Origin: CAWKKW01 sp963850345
Lineage (GTDB): Bacteria; Acidobacteriota; Terriglobia; Terriglobales; Acidobacteriaceae
Reading direction: 5' to 3'
DNA length: 64,000 nucleotides
NCBI GenBank assembly: GCA_963850345.1
Contig: CAWKKW010000006.1
Span: 248,001-312,000 of the forward strand
The notes below the pieces were generated by a model. The model did no database searches and had not been told where the DNA came from. It saw only the letters and a list, made by a program, of their open reading frames with translations. Made by a program: the position numbers and the translations under genes. This document shows positions 17,430 through 26,868 of the stretch, piece by piece. Within the stretch, counting starts at the first letter, position 1, and each line of letters opens with the position of its first letter.

Positions 17430-19007
17430 ATGCGCCACCGCTTGAACTTTCTTCTAGCCAGTGAGAAAGCATCCCTTTTTCGCAGTTCCCACCTAGCTCT
17501 ATCCCTACTCGCACTGCTGTCCCTAGCCGGGGTTCAATTCGCGCGCGCAGATTCGCAAGTTCGCGCGGTCCGGCTCAGCAACGTGAGCGGGAGTGTACAG
17601 GTTGCAACCGGCGGGCAGTCCGCCTTGCAACAGGCCTATGCCAACATGCCGCTCACCGAGGGCTCCCACTTACAGACCGGGGATGACGGTCGTGCCGAGA
17701 TCCAGTTTGAAGATGGCAGCGTCGCGCGGTTGACACCGAATACTTCGCTGACCATGACCCAGTTACGTCGCGACGCCTCCGGCGCCCCGGCGAATGGCAT
17801 GCAGGTGCTCGCAGGCCTGGCTTACTTTGAGACGGCGAAGCAGAATCAGCAGCCGTACGTCATCCAGTTTGCGGACGCGCAGGTGACTCCGGCGAAGGGC
17901 AGTATCTTCCGGGTGAATCTGGACGCGAAACCCGCCGAGGTGGCGGTCCTTCACGGATCGGTTCATCTCGCCAGCGGGAGCTCGTATGACGTCAGCGTTC
18001 ACGAGAATGAATCAGTGCATCTGGATGCGGCTGATCCTACCCGCTACCAGTTGTCACAGGGCGTGAACGGCGACTCCTGGGATGAATGGAATTCGGATCG
18101 CGATGTGGCGCTCGCGGCAATGGCTTCTCGCGAGACGCGCGAAGCGATGCTGAACGGCGGCGGCGCAGGCTGGAGCGATCTCGACTACTACGGGAACTGG
18201 TACAACGTGCCGGGATACGGCAACGTATGGTCGCCCTCCGGCATGACTGCGAGTTGGGATCCGTATGGCTCCGGCTACTGGGGCTTCTACCAGGGCCCGG
18301 GCTACGTCTGGGTCTCGGGTTATCCGTGGGGATGGACGCCGTATCGTTGCGGCAACTGGAACTACTTCAACAGCTATGGTTGGGGTTGGAGTCCGGGTGG
18401 CTGCGGCGGTGGCGGCGGCTGGGGATTTGGCGGAGCAGGCGATTACGGTTCGGGAGGCATTTTCATCGGTACACCTCCGCGGAACTATCGTGTGCCGCAG
18501 AGGCCCGGTCGACCGCATCCGGTTGCGCCTGGATCGAACCGGGCGGCCGCAAGCATGATCGCCGTGAATCGCGGGCCGGAAGCGACCCGTTTGCAGCCCA
18601 GGCCGATTACCGGCACAGCGCAGCAGGCGATTCAAGTCGGAAACCAGAAGATTACGCCGATTCAAAAGACGTTTAATGCCAATGCAGGCGCTCCGGCCGG
18701 GGTGGTTCGCCCAGGCTTGAGTACATCGTTGCAAGGCGTGAGTCCGTCAGCGGCACATCCAACCTACGTTCCGGTCATGCGTCCGGCTACGAGTCCGGTT
18801 GCGGGCACGGGTCCGGTCTATTCGCAGCGCTCGGCTCCAGCGAGTTCATCATCCGGGCAATACCGCCCGAGTGCACCGAGCGGTTCCAGTGGAGGTTCGT
18901 ACCACTCCAGTGCACCGGCTCCCATGTCCAGTCCTAGTTCGGCAGGAGCTGGCTCGCGCGGGTCGGCACCTTCTGCTGGGCCTTCCTCGGCGGGTCGTCC
19001 GCGGTAA
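17430..19007 (+). CDS. FecR-domain protein with Trp/Gly/Tyr-rich region and Ser/Pro-rich tail
   Basis: The 525-aa product has a signal peptide (hydrophobic LALSLLALLSLAG, cleaved near FARAD). A FecR-type beta domain follows at about 45-165 (RLSNVSGSVQVATG, GDDGRAEIQFEDGSVARLTP, VTPAKGSIFRVNLDAKPAEV, VLHGSVHLAS). Residues about 240-345 are very rich in Gly, Trp and Tyr (YGSGYWGFYQGPGYVWVSGY, GGGGGWGFGGAGDYG), as in DUF6600 regions. The rest is Ser/Pro/Ala-rich. It is therefore an exported protein, not a membrane anti-sigma regulator. ATG 17430 is chosen because GGAGGTG (17418-17424) lies five bases upstream. The ATG at 17415 overlaps that site. A terminator follows. Confidence 0.82.
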   Translation: MRHRLNFLLASEKASLFRSSHLALSLLALLSLAGVQFARADSQVRAVRLSNVSGSVQVATGGQSALQQAYANMPLTEGSHLQTGDDGRAEIQFEDGSVARLTPNTSLTMTQLRRDASGAPANGMQVLAGLAYFETAKQNQQPYVIQFADAQVTPAKGSIFRVNLDAKPAEVAVLHGSVHLASGSSYDVSVHENESVHLDAADPTRYQLSQGVNGDSWDEWNSDRDVALAAMASRETREAMLNGGGAGWSDLDYYGNWYNVPGYGNVWSPSGMTASWDPYGSGYWGFYQGPGYVWVSGYPWGWTPYRCGNWNYFNSYGWGWSPGGCGGGGGWGFGGAGDYGSGGIFIGTPPRNYRVPQRPGRPHPVAPGSNRAAASMIAVNRGPEATRLQPRPITGTAQQAIQVGNQKITPIQKTFNANAGAPAGVVRPGLSTSLQGVSPSAAHPTYVPVMRPATSPVAGTGPVYSQRSAPASSSSGQYRPSAPSGSSGGSYHSSAPAPMSSPSSAGAGSRGSAPSAGPSSAGRPR

Positions 19008-19030
19008 TCACACTTTGCAGTTGAGGTTCA

Positions 19031-19059
19031 GGGCTGTCCCTCCAAGGACAGCCCTTTTC
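19031..19059. terminator. Intrinsic terminator between the FecR-domain gene and rsmA
   Basis: GGGCTGTCC (19031-19039) and GGACAGCCC (19046-19054) form a perfect 9-base stem around CTCCAA, followed by TTTTCATT. It lies between convergent genes and fits the rightward transcript best. Confidence 0.85.
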
Positions 19060-19084
19060 ATTGCGCCATGCGATCGCCCGGATT

Positions 19085-19873
19085 TCAGCGCAGCAGGGCG
19101 AGGTGCAGGCGGGCAGCGGCCTCGAGAGTCAGCGCTTCTGCGCGCACCTGCAAGGGCGTGCCGCTGGCCGCGAAGGCGCCCTGAATCTGCTCCGGGGTGT
19201 AGCCTGCGGCGCGAAGATTGTTCGCCAGGGTTTTGCGTTTCTGCGCGAACGACTGGCGCAGAAAGGTTTGAAATGGACCTGGATCGACGCCAAGGGCAGA
19301 GAACTGCGGTTGCATGGTGAGGCGCAGGACGGTGGAGAAAACCTCGGGGGGCGGAGAGAATGCCTGCGGGGGCAACGTAAACAGCTTGTCGACCCGCGCG
19401 TACATCTGCGCCGTAGCTGAGAGCATTCCGTACTCACGCGAACCGGGCGATGCGGCCACACGATCCGCTACTTCGCGCTGGATCATCACGACAGCCTGCG
19501 AGATCAGCGCGTGCCAGGAAAAGAGTCGAAGCAGAATGTCCGACGTGAGGTAGTAGGGAAGATTTCCGATCACTGTGAGTTGCGTACCGGGTGCAACCAG
19601 ATTAGCGAGATCCACGTCGAGTATGTCTTGCTCGAGAATCTCGACGTTGGGATTTGACGCAAACTGCTGACGCAGGCTGGGCGCAAGTTCGCGATCGAGT
19701 TCCACTGCGATGAGGCGCTGCGCTCGCCCGGCGAGAATCTCGGTGAGTGCCGCTTGTCCGGGACCGATCTCCAAGACCGTTTTACCGGACACATCGCCGA
19801 GCGCGTCGACGATCGCTCGTATCGCAGCGGGGTCGGTGAGGAAGTTCTGTCCGAGCTTGGGCTTTCTGGTCAT
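19085..19873 (-). CDS. rsmA: 16S rRNA (adenine1518-N6/adenine1519-N6)-dimethyltransferase
   Basis: RsmA (KsgA) dimethylates two adjacent adenines in helix 45 of 16S rRNA using S-adenosylmethionine, a late checkpoint in 30S assembly. The 262-aa product has the expected KLGQNFLTDP start, SAM motif VLEIGPGQAALT, acidic EQDILDVDL, catalytic NLPYYLTSDILLRL (NLPY), REVADRVAASPGSREYG and the C-terminal FSPPPEVFSTVLRL. ATG 19873 gives the family N-terminus. The frame is open back to 19942, but the extra residues are Pro/Arg-rich and unlike the family. Confidence 0.95.
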   Translation of the reverse strand: MTRKPKLGQNFLTDPAAIRAIVDALGDVSGKTVLEIGPGQAALTEILAGRAQRLIAVELDRELAPSLRQQFASNPNVEILEQDILDVDLANLVAPGTQLTVIGNLPYYLTSDILLRLFSWHALISQAVVMIQREVADRVAASPGSREYGMLSATAQMYARVDKLFTLPPQAFSPPPEVFSTVLRLTMQPQFSALGVDPGPFQTFLRQSFAQKRKTLANNLRAAGYTPEQIQGAFAASGTPLQVRAEALTLEAAARLHLALLR

Positions 19874-20040
19874 GGTTTCAACGTGTTCTCTGGGCCTGCG
19901 TGCGATGTGGCCTTGAAGCGTGCGCGCTGGCGGGGGTTGCATTCATTGCTGCAAGGGTCGCTGCCATTTAGACTACGCAGAGGCATCCCGCTTCCTTCGC
20001 ATCATACGAAAGAGCATCAAGAACAGGACTGGAGTCGTGC

Positions 20041-21498
20041 ATGCGCATTGTCTTTGCAGCATCGGAGTGTGTTCCCTACGTCAAGACAGGTGGACTGGCC
20101 GATGTGATCGGCGCATTGCCGAGTGAGGTGGCCCGGCTCGGTCATGAAGTGACGGTCTACCTTCCCTTTTATCGGCAGGTGCAGACCAAGGTGAAGCAGC
20201 GGAACGTCGCGATTGGCAGCCTGACGATCCCGTTTGAATATTACAACCGGTTCGTGACGATTCTCGACGGGGGCAAGCAGGATGGCGTTCAACTCTACTT
20301 TGTAGATTCGCCCGAATTGTTTGATCGCGAGTACGTATACGCGACGCCGACCGGCGATTACGCTGACAACTGGGAACGCTTCGGCCTCTTTTGTCGCGCG
20401 GTGATCGAGAGCTGCAAACAGATTGGCGTGCCCGATGTCTTCCATGTGCATGACTGGGAGACTTCCATGCTGCCCGTATTTCTGCGGACGACCTACTACT
20501 TCGACCCCGCGCTTCGCAATGCGGGCGTGCTCCTGACCATTCATAATCTCGCGTTGCAGGGCTGGTTTCCGCCGGTGACTACGCAGCGATTGCTGCTGCC
20601 GTGGGACATCTTCACCATGGACAAGCTGGAGCAGAACAACAGCTTCAACTTCCTGAAGGGCGGCATGGTTTACTCTGACCTGATCGCTACGGTGAGTAAG
20701 AAGTATGCAGAAGAGATTCAGACGCCTGAGTTTGGAAATGGTCTGGATTCGATGATTAGAAAGCGTGCTGAAGATCTGCACGGCATATTGAATGGCGTGG
20801 ATTACCGGCGGTGGAACCCCGCGACGGATGGCAACATCGCGGCCCACTACACGGCTGAGAATCTGGAAGGCAAAGTGGCGTGCCGGCGCGATCTGTTGTA
20901 TGCGTTCGGTCTGGAGCCCGCCGATGAGACCGTTCCGGTGCTGGGCGTCATCTCGCATTTCACCACTCACAAAGGATTCGACCTGATCGCAGAGATCATC
21001 GAGGACCTGTTGCGGGAAGACCTGCGACTGGTGCTGGTGGGCACGGGCGAGCCGTACTACGAAAACCTCTTCAAGAAACTCCAGGAACGGCATGCCGATA
21101 AGCTGGGCGTCCGCGTGGAGGCGGACGAGACGCTTGCGCACAAAGTGGAAGCGGGAGCGGATATTCTGCTGATGCCCTCGCACTACGAACCTGGCGGGCT
21201 AGCGCAGATTTACGGCCTGAAGTATGGAACAGTGCCAGTCGTGCGCGCTACCGGCGGCCTGGATAACACCATTGAGGAGTGGAACCCGGAGACCAGCGAA
21301 GGAACTGGATTCAAGTTTGCGAGTCTGAGCGCCGGGGAGTTTCGCTCAAAGATTGATGATGCGCTTGCACTCTTCCGCAACGACAAGGCTGCATGGCAGA
21401 CGCTCATGCGAAACGGTATGGCGAAGGATTTCTCCTGGGCGAAGCCGGCTGCCGAGTATGTAGAACTTTACCAGACCATCGCCCGGCGGAGAAGCTGA
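20041..21498 (+). CDS. glgA: Glycogen synthase (GT5, ADP-glucose type)
   Basis: GlgA extends alpha-1,4-glucan from ADP-glucose. The 485-aa GT-B protein has the ADP-glucose-binding Lys15 in KTGGLADV, FHVHDWETSMLPVFL, LLTIHNLALQGWFP, GVISHFTTHKGFDLI at the start of the second domain, and the conserved acceptor/phosphate region PSHYEPGGLAQIYGLKYGTVPVVRATGGL (about 380-410). The start is ATG 20041. No other glycogen genes are in the window. The downstream DNA holds a repeat cluster. Confidence 0.92.
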   Translation: MRIVFAASECVPYVKTGGLADVIGALPSEVARLGHEVTVYLPFYRQVQTKVKQRNVAIGSLTIPFEYYNRFVTILDGGKQDGVQLYFVDSPELFDREYVYATPTGDYADNWERFGLFCRAVIESCKQIGVPDVFHVHDWETSMLPVFLRTTYYFDPALRNAGVLLTIHNLALQGWFPPVTTQRLLLPWDIFTMDKLEQNNSFNFLKGGMVYSDLIATVSKKYAEEIQTPEFGNGLDSMIRKRAEDLHGILNGVDYRRWNPATDGNIAAHYTAENLEGKVACRRDLLYAFGLEPADETVPVLGVISHFTTHKGFDLIAEIIEDLLREDLRLVLVGTGEPYYENLFKKLQERHADKLGVRVEADETLAHKVEAGADILLMPSHYEPGGLAQIYGLKYGTVPVVRATGGLDNTIEEWNPETSEGTGFKFASLSAGEFRSKIDDALALFRNDKAAWQTLMRNGMAKDFSWAKPAAEYVELYQTIARRRS

Positions 21499-21512
21499 GG
21501 AAGCGAGTCAGA

Positions 21513-21637
21513 TAAGAGCAGCGAGTTAGCCAACAGCAGCGAGTTAGCGAGTTAGCTAAGAGCAGCGAGTTAGCTAGGGCGGCGAGTTAGTAAGTTGGCT
21601 AAGGGCAGCGTGCTAACTAGCTAACTTGCTGCTCTTA
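21513..21637. repeat. Direct and inverted repeat cluster between glgA and an APC permease gene
   Basis: Copies of AGCAGCGAGTTAGC lie at 21517-21530, 21535-21548 and 21561-21574. A bare GAGTTAGC lies at 21549-21556 and a diverged copy near 21578-21591. An inverted copy (21620-21637) matches TAAGAGCAGCGAGTTAGC at 17 of 18 positions, so a long hairpin can form. The inverted arm includes the last codons of the leftward permease gene. Short spacing and no spacers of constant length exclude a CRISPR array. Confidence 0.75.
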
Positions 21638-22944
21638 ATCATCCAATACAGTGGAATGCCCAACAGAATGATGGCTGTGCCTAGCAGGGAATTCCGAAAA
21701 TTCTCCGCATACGAGTAGAACAACAACACTCCGGCCGCAAGCACAAACAGCGCAGGTAAAACGGGATAACCCCACACTCGATAGGGACGGACCATCTCCG
21801 GGTGTTTTCTCCGGTACACAAATACCGTAGTGGCCGTGATCATGTAGAAGAGCCACTCCGAGAAGATCGCCAGTTCGAAGAGTTGTTGAAAGCGACCGAC
21901 CGCCAACAGCAGCAGCGTACTCAGGAGTCCCTGCACCACCAGGGACGTCGAGGGGCTCTGGAAGCGCGGGTGGATGTAGCCCATCTGGCGAAAGAAGAGC
22001 CGGTCGCGCGCCGCGGCGAAGGGGATGCGGGCCCCCGACATGATGGTTCCATTCAGAGTGACAAAGATGCTGAGGGCCATGCCCGCGGAGACAAGTGCCG
22101 CACCCTTGTGGCCGGCGACCAGCGACATGGCGGTCACCGCCGGGCGCGGAGAAGCAGCAATCTGCGCCGCGGGCAGGATGTATTGGATCGCTGCATTCGT
22201 AGCCATATAGAGCGCGCCAACGATAAACAAGCCGGCGATCAGGGCGAATGGCAGATTGCGTTCGGGACGTCGCACCTCTCCGGCAACCATAGTGAGATCG
22301 TTCCAACCGTCATAAGCCCACAGCGCCGCGATCAGCGCGATCATAAACCCGCCAAAGCCGCCGTGAGCACCGGGGAAGAAGGTGCGGAAATTCAACCCGT
22401 GTCCGTTCGCTGAGGCGAAGCAGAATCCCGCGATGACGAGGATCAACAGGCCCTTCAGCCAGGTGAAGAAGAGTTGAAAGTCGCCGGCCTTTTTTATGCC
22501 GAGATAGTTCAGGCCAGTAATCAGCCAAGTTGCGAGGATGGCAAATATCTGCGCCCAGGTAATTGGCATGGGCGAGTGCAGCGCGTACCCGTCCAGCCAC
22601 GCGAAGGCTGAGAAGACGGCGAGAGTACGTGCCAGTCCTGTCGTAACGCTGGCGATCGAAGCCGGCTTGGCAACGGAAAACCAGGTCCACATGTAGAGGA
22701 AGGCCGGTAAGTCGCCGTACGCGCCGCGAAGATAGACGTATTCTCCACCGGCCTGGGGCATCATCGCGCCAAGCTCCGCATAGGTCATCGCGCCAAAGAG
22801 CGAGAGCAGGCCGCCGACGATCCAGGCAAGATAGACGAGGCTGGAAGAGCCAACTGCTCGCATCATCTCCTGCGGCACGAGAAAAATGCCGCTGCCGATG
22901 ATGGTGCCCACTACGATCGCTGTGGCATGAGAGGCGCCCAGCAC
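21613..22944 (-). CDS. APC-superfamily amino acid permease
   Basis: The 443-aa product has about twelve hydrophobic helices. The first carries the substrate-binding motif VVGTIIGSGIFLVP of the APC fold, and YAELGAMMPQAGGEYVYLRG is typical of helix 2-3. AYDGWNDLTMVAGEVRRPERN marks the helix 6 region of LAT-like transporters. It is an inner membrane amino acid permease of unknown specificity. The frame starts at GTG 22944. Upstream in-frame codons encode plausible N-terminal residues (LPRVLGASHATA), but no ATG, GTG or TTG is available before a stop, so the exact start is uncertain. The C-terminal codons lie in the repeat cluster. Confidence 0.85.
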   Translation of the reverse strand: MLGASHATAIVVGTIIGSGIFLVPQEMMRAVGSSSLVYLAWIVGGLLSLFGAMTYAELGAMMPQAGGEYVYLRGAYGDLPAFLYMWTWFSVAKPASIASVTTGLARTLAVFSAFAWLDGYALHSPMPITWAQIFAILATWLITGLNYLGIKKAGDFQLFFTWLKGLLILVIAGFCFASANGHGLNFRTFFPGAHGGFGGFMIALIAALWAYDGWNDLTMVAGEVRRPERNLPFALIAGLFIVGALYMATNAAIQYILPAAQIAASPRPAVTAMSLVAGHKGAALVSAGMALSIFVTLNGTIMSGARIPFAAARDRLFFRQMGYIHPRFQSPSTSLVVQGLLSTLLLLAVGRFQQLFELAIFSEWLFYMITATTVFVYRRKHPEMVRPYRVWGYPVLPALFVLAAGVLLFYSYAENFRNSLLGTAIILLGIPLYWMIKSSKLAS

Positions 22945-23159
22945 ACGCGGCAGATCGTGCGGAGCGTGAGCCGGGATGCGCGCTTGGAGTTCGGGGCTGG
23001 TGGCGATGTTGTCCTCCGCAAGCGATCAGGAGCGCGCCCCGAGTCGAGCGACAGCCCGTGTTCTACAGAAGATAACCCAGACAGGCTGCTTATGCGAACG
23101 ATGCTGCGAAAGGCAAGGCTCGCTGCTGGCGAGCCATTGGCTATGTGCGGATTGGCGAC

Positions 23160-26100
23160 CTAGGGGCAGCTGAGAGAAGTTGCGCCCAGCAAGAGGGTGG
23201 AGAACGAAACGCCTCCGCAGAACTTGTGCGTCGGCATGTTGTCATCGACGATCAGTGAAGAGAGGCCGGGATGCGCGGGGTTGGTGACATCCAGACCGCC
23301 ATCGACATCGTAGATGGAGTATTTCGGTGTGCCCGCCCAGGTCTGTCCCGCCTGAATGAGGCCGGCGATCACGCCATCGTAGTCAATCTCGATATGGGCC
23401 AATTGCGCGGAGAAGGTGTTGCCGCTGAAGGTCAGAGGAGAGGCATTCACCTGGTCGAAGCTGATGGCGAAGTCTTTCGCACCTGAGCCGGTCGAAGTGA
23501 ACGAATTGCCTGAAATCGTTGCAGTATCTCCTGGGTAGAGGAACGACAGCCGCAGAGCATTGGCCTGGCACACCGTCGCGACCGCGGTGATTACATTGCC
23601 GGTCACGACCGCGCCGGTAGGAGGCGCCGGAGCACCGCCGCCTGCGGTGTGATAGTTATCCTTGATTCGAATGCCATCAGCACCGCCGAGCTCGCATCCA
23701 CCATACTCCGCGTTCTGTGCAAGCTCGGTGACGGTAGCGGTGTTATTCGACAGAGTTACATTTGACGCTTCAATGTCATACCCGCGGCCGCTGGTCGGAG
23801 TACACGAGTTATCGCTGATGACCGCGCCGTTGCCGCTGACTGCTGCGACACAGTAGTCATTCGTGAAGTAGCTGTTGAAGGTGATGGTGTTGTTATGAAT
23901 GTGCGCGTTCTGATTGGTGTCGTAGATACCGCCCTGCGGGGCGACAAGAATTGTGTTGGAGTAAATCTCGTCAGAGATCACGCCCGGCGCATTGAGCGTG
24001 TCCGCCATCCAGATCGCATAGCCATAGAGCAGATAGCGGCTGGTGATCGCCTTGGGGCCAGTCGCGTTATAACTCAACTTATTGTTGTAGATCTGCCAGC
24101 CGCTTAGAGAGCTATCGCCAAATATCGGGTTTGCGTCGACGGCGGTGGTGTTGATGGTGAGGTCGTGGAGCTTGGGCGCCGGGCTAATATCGGAGGATTG
24201 CCCTACCCAGATACCGCGAGACTGAGGAGCGGCCGAAGGAGACGACTGGATGGTACCGTTGTAAATCTCAAATCCTCCATGAGCCCGGGTAGTGCCAGTC
24301 TTCGCCAGGCTGTAAGTGCTTCCACCCGTATACCAGTTATCTGCCAGGAGGACACCCGGCGTGCCGGCAGTGCCTCCGCCGGTGCCATAGGTGATGGTAT
24401 GGCCATTGAGATTTAACGTGATGTTGTTGGCATCGATGAAGAAGCAGGTGCCCAGTGAAGTAACATCCTGCGCAAGATAGTAAGAGCCGCTAGCGGTAAG
24501 ATCCGCGCAATTCTTGAGAGCTGTTCCGCTTGGGGGTGTATTCGGATTCGGAGGCGGAGGCGGTGGAACTCCGTTGCCCAGAAGGGCTACTGCGAGAGCG
24601 GCATTGTTAGGGGCTGTGCTGGTAAGCGTGATCTTGCCTGTTGCCGTGCCCACAGCCATCGGTTTGAATGCGAGCTGAAGAGTAATCGCTTGTCCAACGG
24701 CCAACGACACCGGGAGGGTGACCCCGCCGACGGAATAACCCTTGCCGGCTAGAACGACCGAACTCAGCGTTACCGCAGTATTTCCGGAAGAGGTAAGTGT
24801 GATTTTTTGCGCTGCTGAGTAACCCACGGCCACATTGCCGAAGTTCAGGCTACTTGTACTGAACTGTATTTGCGGCACAAGCGCTACTCCTGTTCCGCTG
24901 AGTGAAATAGAAGCTCTACCCGCACTTGAGGAGTCGCTCTTGATCGTAAGTTGACCCGTCGCGGCTCCTGCGGTAGCGGGCTTGAACACAACGCCGAAGG
25001 ATACCTGCAGACCGGGTGCGATCGTCACCGGGAAGCTTGCGGAACTTAGCGAATAATCTGCTCCAGTTACTGCGAGGGAACTTACCGTAACAGGGGCAGT
25101 GCCAGTCGACGAGAGAGTCACTGAGAGCTTTGCGCTGCTGCCGACATTGACATTGTTGAAGCTCAGTGCCGTCGCACTTACACCCAGAGTTGGTGCAGTG
25201 GGTAAGTTCTCTCCCGAGCCAGACAGAGCTACGGCGATAGTTGCTGCATTGGCAGAGTTACTTTTCACCGTAAGTTGAGCGTTGGCCGCACCCGCGACGA
25301 TCGGCTTGAACGCGATGTGGACGATCGTGGTCTTTCCAGGATCAATGTTCAGCGGAAACGTAGCACCCGAAAGCACATATACGGAACTGCTGACCGCAAT
25401 AGAGCTCACCGTAACGGCTGCGGTTCCGGTTGACTCCAGGGTGATGGATTGCGATGCCTCCTGCCCCAACGTCACGTTTCCAAACGTCAGTGAAGTTACA
25501 CTGAGTTTAAGTTGAGGAGTAAGTGGAACGGGGGCCTCGCCGGATCCAGTGAGACCGACTATATCGCTGGGGCTGGTGGCTGAGTCGCTCTGAATTGTGA
25601 TCTGACCCGTGGTCGCCCCGGTGTTCACGGGCGTGAACTTGAGTTGGAGCGTGACCTGCTGGCCCGGGTTGAGCATCAGGGGCAGCGTAGTTCCGCCCAC
25701 CGAAAATTGGTTGCCACTGATTGCCAACGCCTTTACCGTGACCGGCGCTGTCCCGGAGGAGGACAGGGTTAATACCTTCGTAGCGCTTCCGCCAGGGGAT
25801 TGCGTGCCGAAGTCGATGCTGGTCGCGGAGATAGTAAGTTCCGGCAAGACCGGTGTAGGCACCGAGGCACCCGATCCGCTTACGGGCACAGAGAAGGCAG
25901 GCGAATTCTTCGCGGAGCTTTGGATCGATAACTGCGCTTGGAACGCGGCCGTGCTCGTCGGCTTGAAATTTAATGTGAACTGGTGACTCTGTCCCGCCGC
26001 GATCTGCAGAGGAAGGGGATCCGCACTGGATGCCGAGAAGATTTGCCCAGGCACCTGCAATTGCGTGATGGTCAGTGCCTCGTCACCGGAGTTGCAGACG

Positions 26101-26303
26101 GTGACTGCTGTTGCGGCCGTCTGTCCCACGGCGACGTCTCCGAACGCGACTGAGCCTGGAGAGACCTGTATGACTGCCCCGGTGAGGGCTAGTGGAACGA
26201 TCGAATGAGATCCGCATCCTGTGAGTTCGAAAAAAAGACCAACACAGAGGGCCAGACAGACACCGACCCTTACCTCTGAAACGACTGCAGACTTTCCGTA
26301 CAC
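23160..26303 (-). CDS. Lipoprotein with five ASH (choice-of-anchor D) repeats and a parallel beta-helix domain
   Basis: The 1047-aa product has a lipoprotein signal with lipobox LTGC (Cys about 30). Five Ig-like repeats of about 105 residues follow (about 42-590). Each opens with a variant of ATSLDFGNV.VG and SSGTAPVTVSSL, as in ASH/HYDIN domains. After a Pro-rich hinge (PPPPPNPNTPPSG), residues about 605-1047 show beta-helix coils (NNITLNLNGHTITYG, NNKLSYNATG, SNTILVAPQG, NNTITFNSYF, GNTFSAQLAH), a fold used by polysaccharide-binding or -cleaving proteins. Surface display is likely. The ligand is unknown. The start is GTG 26303. Confidence 0.8.
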   Translation of the reverse strand: MYGKSAVVSEVRVGVCLALCVGLFFELTGCGSHSIVPLALTGAVIQVSPGSVAFGDVAVGQTAATAVTVCNSGDEALTITQLQVPGQIFSASSADPLPLQIAAGQSHQFTLNFKPTSTAAFQAQLSIQSSAKNSPAFSVPVSGSGASVPTPVLPELTISATSIDFGTQSPGGSATKVLTLSSSGTAPVTVKALAISGNQFSVGGTTLPLMLNPGQQVTLQLKFTPVNTGATTGQITIQSDSATSPSDIVGLTGSGEAPVPLTPQLKLSVTSLTFGNVTLGQEASQSITLESTGTAAVTVSSIAVSSSVYVLSGATFPLNIDPGKTTIVHIAFKPIVAGAANAQLTVKSNSANAATIAVALSGSGENLPTAPTLGVSATALSFNNVNVGSSAKLSVTLSSTGTAPVTVSSLAVTGADYSLSSASFPVTIAPGLQVSFGVVFKPATAGAATGQLTIKSDSSSAGRASISLSGTGVALVPQIQFSTSSLNFGNVAVGYSAAQKITLTSSGNTAVTLSSVVLAGKGYSVGGVTLPVSLAVGQAITLQLAFKPMAVGTATGKITLTSTAPNNAALAVALLGNGVPPPPPPNPNTPPSGTALKNCADLTASGSYYLAQDVTSLGTCFFIDANNITLNLNGHTITYGTGGGTAGTPGVLLADNWYTGGSTYSLAKTGTTRAHGGFEIYNGTIQSSPSAAPQSRGIWVGQSSDISPAPKLHDLTINTTAVDANPIFGDSSLSGWQIYNNKLSYNATGPKAITSRYLLYGYAIWMADTLNAPGVISDEIYSNTILVAPQGGIYDTNQNAHIHNNTITFNSYFTNDYCVAAVSGNGAVISDNSCTPTSGRGYDIEASNVTLSNNTATVTELAQNAEYGGCELGGADGIRIKDNYHTAGGGAPAPPTGAVVTGNVITAVATVCQANALRLSFLYPGDTATISGNSFTSTGSGAKDFAISFDQVNASPLTFSGNTFSAQLAHIEIDYDGVIAGLIQAGQTWAGTPKYSIYDVDGGLDVTNPAHPGLSSLIVDDNMPTHKFCGGVSFSTLLLGATSLSCP

Positions 26304-26868
26304 GTTAAACCCCTGGCTTCGACTTGCAACGTTGCGTTCACCGTTTCGAAGGCAGGAGGATCGAAGAGTACAAGAAAATCGATGTCCCGATTTAAATCAA
26401 ACGGGACGAACGAACTTACGGCGGAACCGCGGTAGTGTGACAACGTACGCACGGACTACACAAGAAGGAGGGCCTGGTCATTGCGCCAGGTGTTTTCCGC
26501 ACAAACTGAGAAGGTATCTGGTAATTCTTGTTGGAAGATAACCGGGGTTGCGTTGTTGGTCAATAACTTTTTTCGTTGAGCGGGAAAGCTTAGGTGGTTC
26601 TTAGCTCAGATTGTGTATGTGCGCAGCTTAGTAACTGCGAGCTTTAGCCAATGGCTGAGTGTGGATCGCTTACAAGAAACGGATCGCATTCACCTGCCAT
26701 TCATCACAGCATAGGTATTAACTCATATGTGATCTGAATCACATGCTCTAGGTCACATGCAACGCACGAACGCTTGCACCCGACACACCACAGTGAGGCT
26801 GGTGTTGTTTCGCGGTGGATAGGTCGAGCTGGTGGGGAGTTAGGGGAGTAAGTGCGCGGGTAAGCGGG
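26304..26868. other. 565-base gap with a CRP-like palindrome
   Basis: Both flanking genes point left, so this is the upstream region of the ASH lipoprotein gene. It contains no convincing coding frame on either strand. The only clear signal is the palindrome at 26727-26744, described separately. A long untranslated leader or a small RNA could account for the length, but I see no supporting structure. Confidence 0.4.
26727..26744. promoter_or_regulatory. CRP/FNR-family-like binding site
   Basis: ATGTGATCTGAATCACAT has perfect 6-base arms and matches the TGTGA-N6-TCACA consensus of E. coli CRP exactly. A further half-site (GGTCACATG) lies at 26751-26759. The site is 424 bases upstream of the lipoprotein start and downstream of the glycosyltransferase gene. 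Family assignment of the regulator is inference. Confidence 0.55.

Noticed and set aside
21513..21637. Repeat cluster as a CRISPR array
   Set aside because: Repeats are only 8-18 bases, spacing is irregular, one copy is inverted, and no cas genes are nearby.
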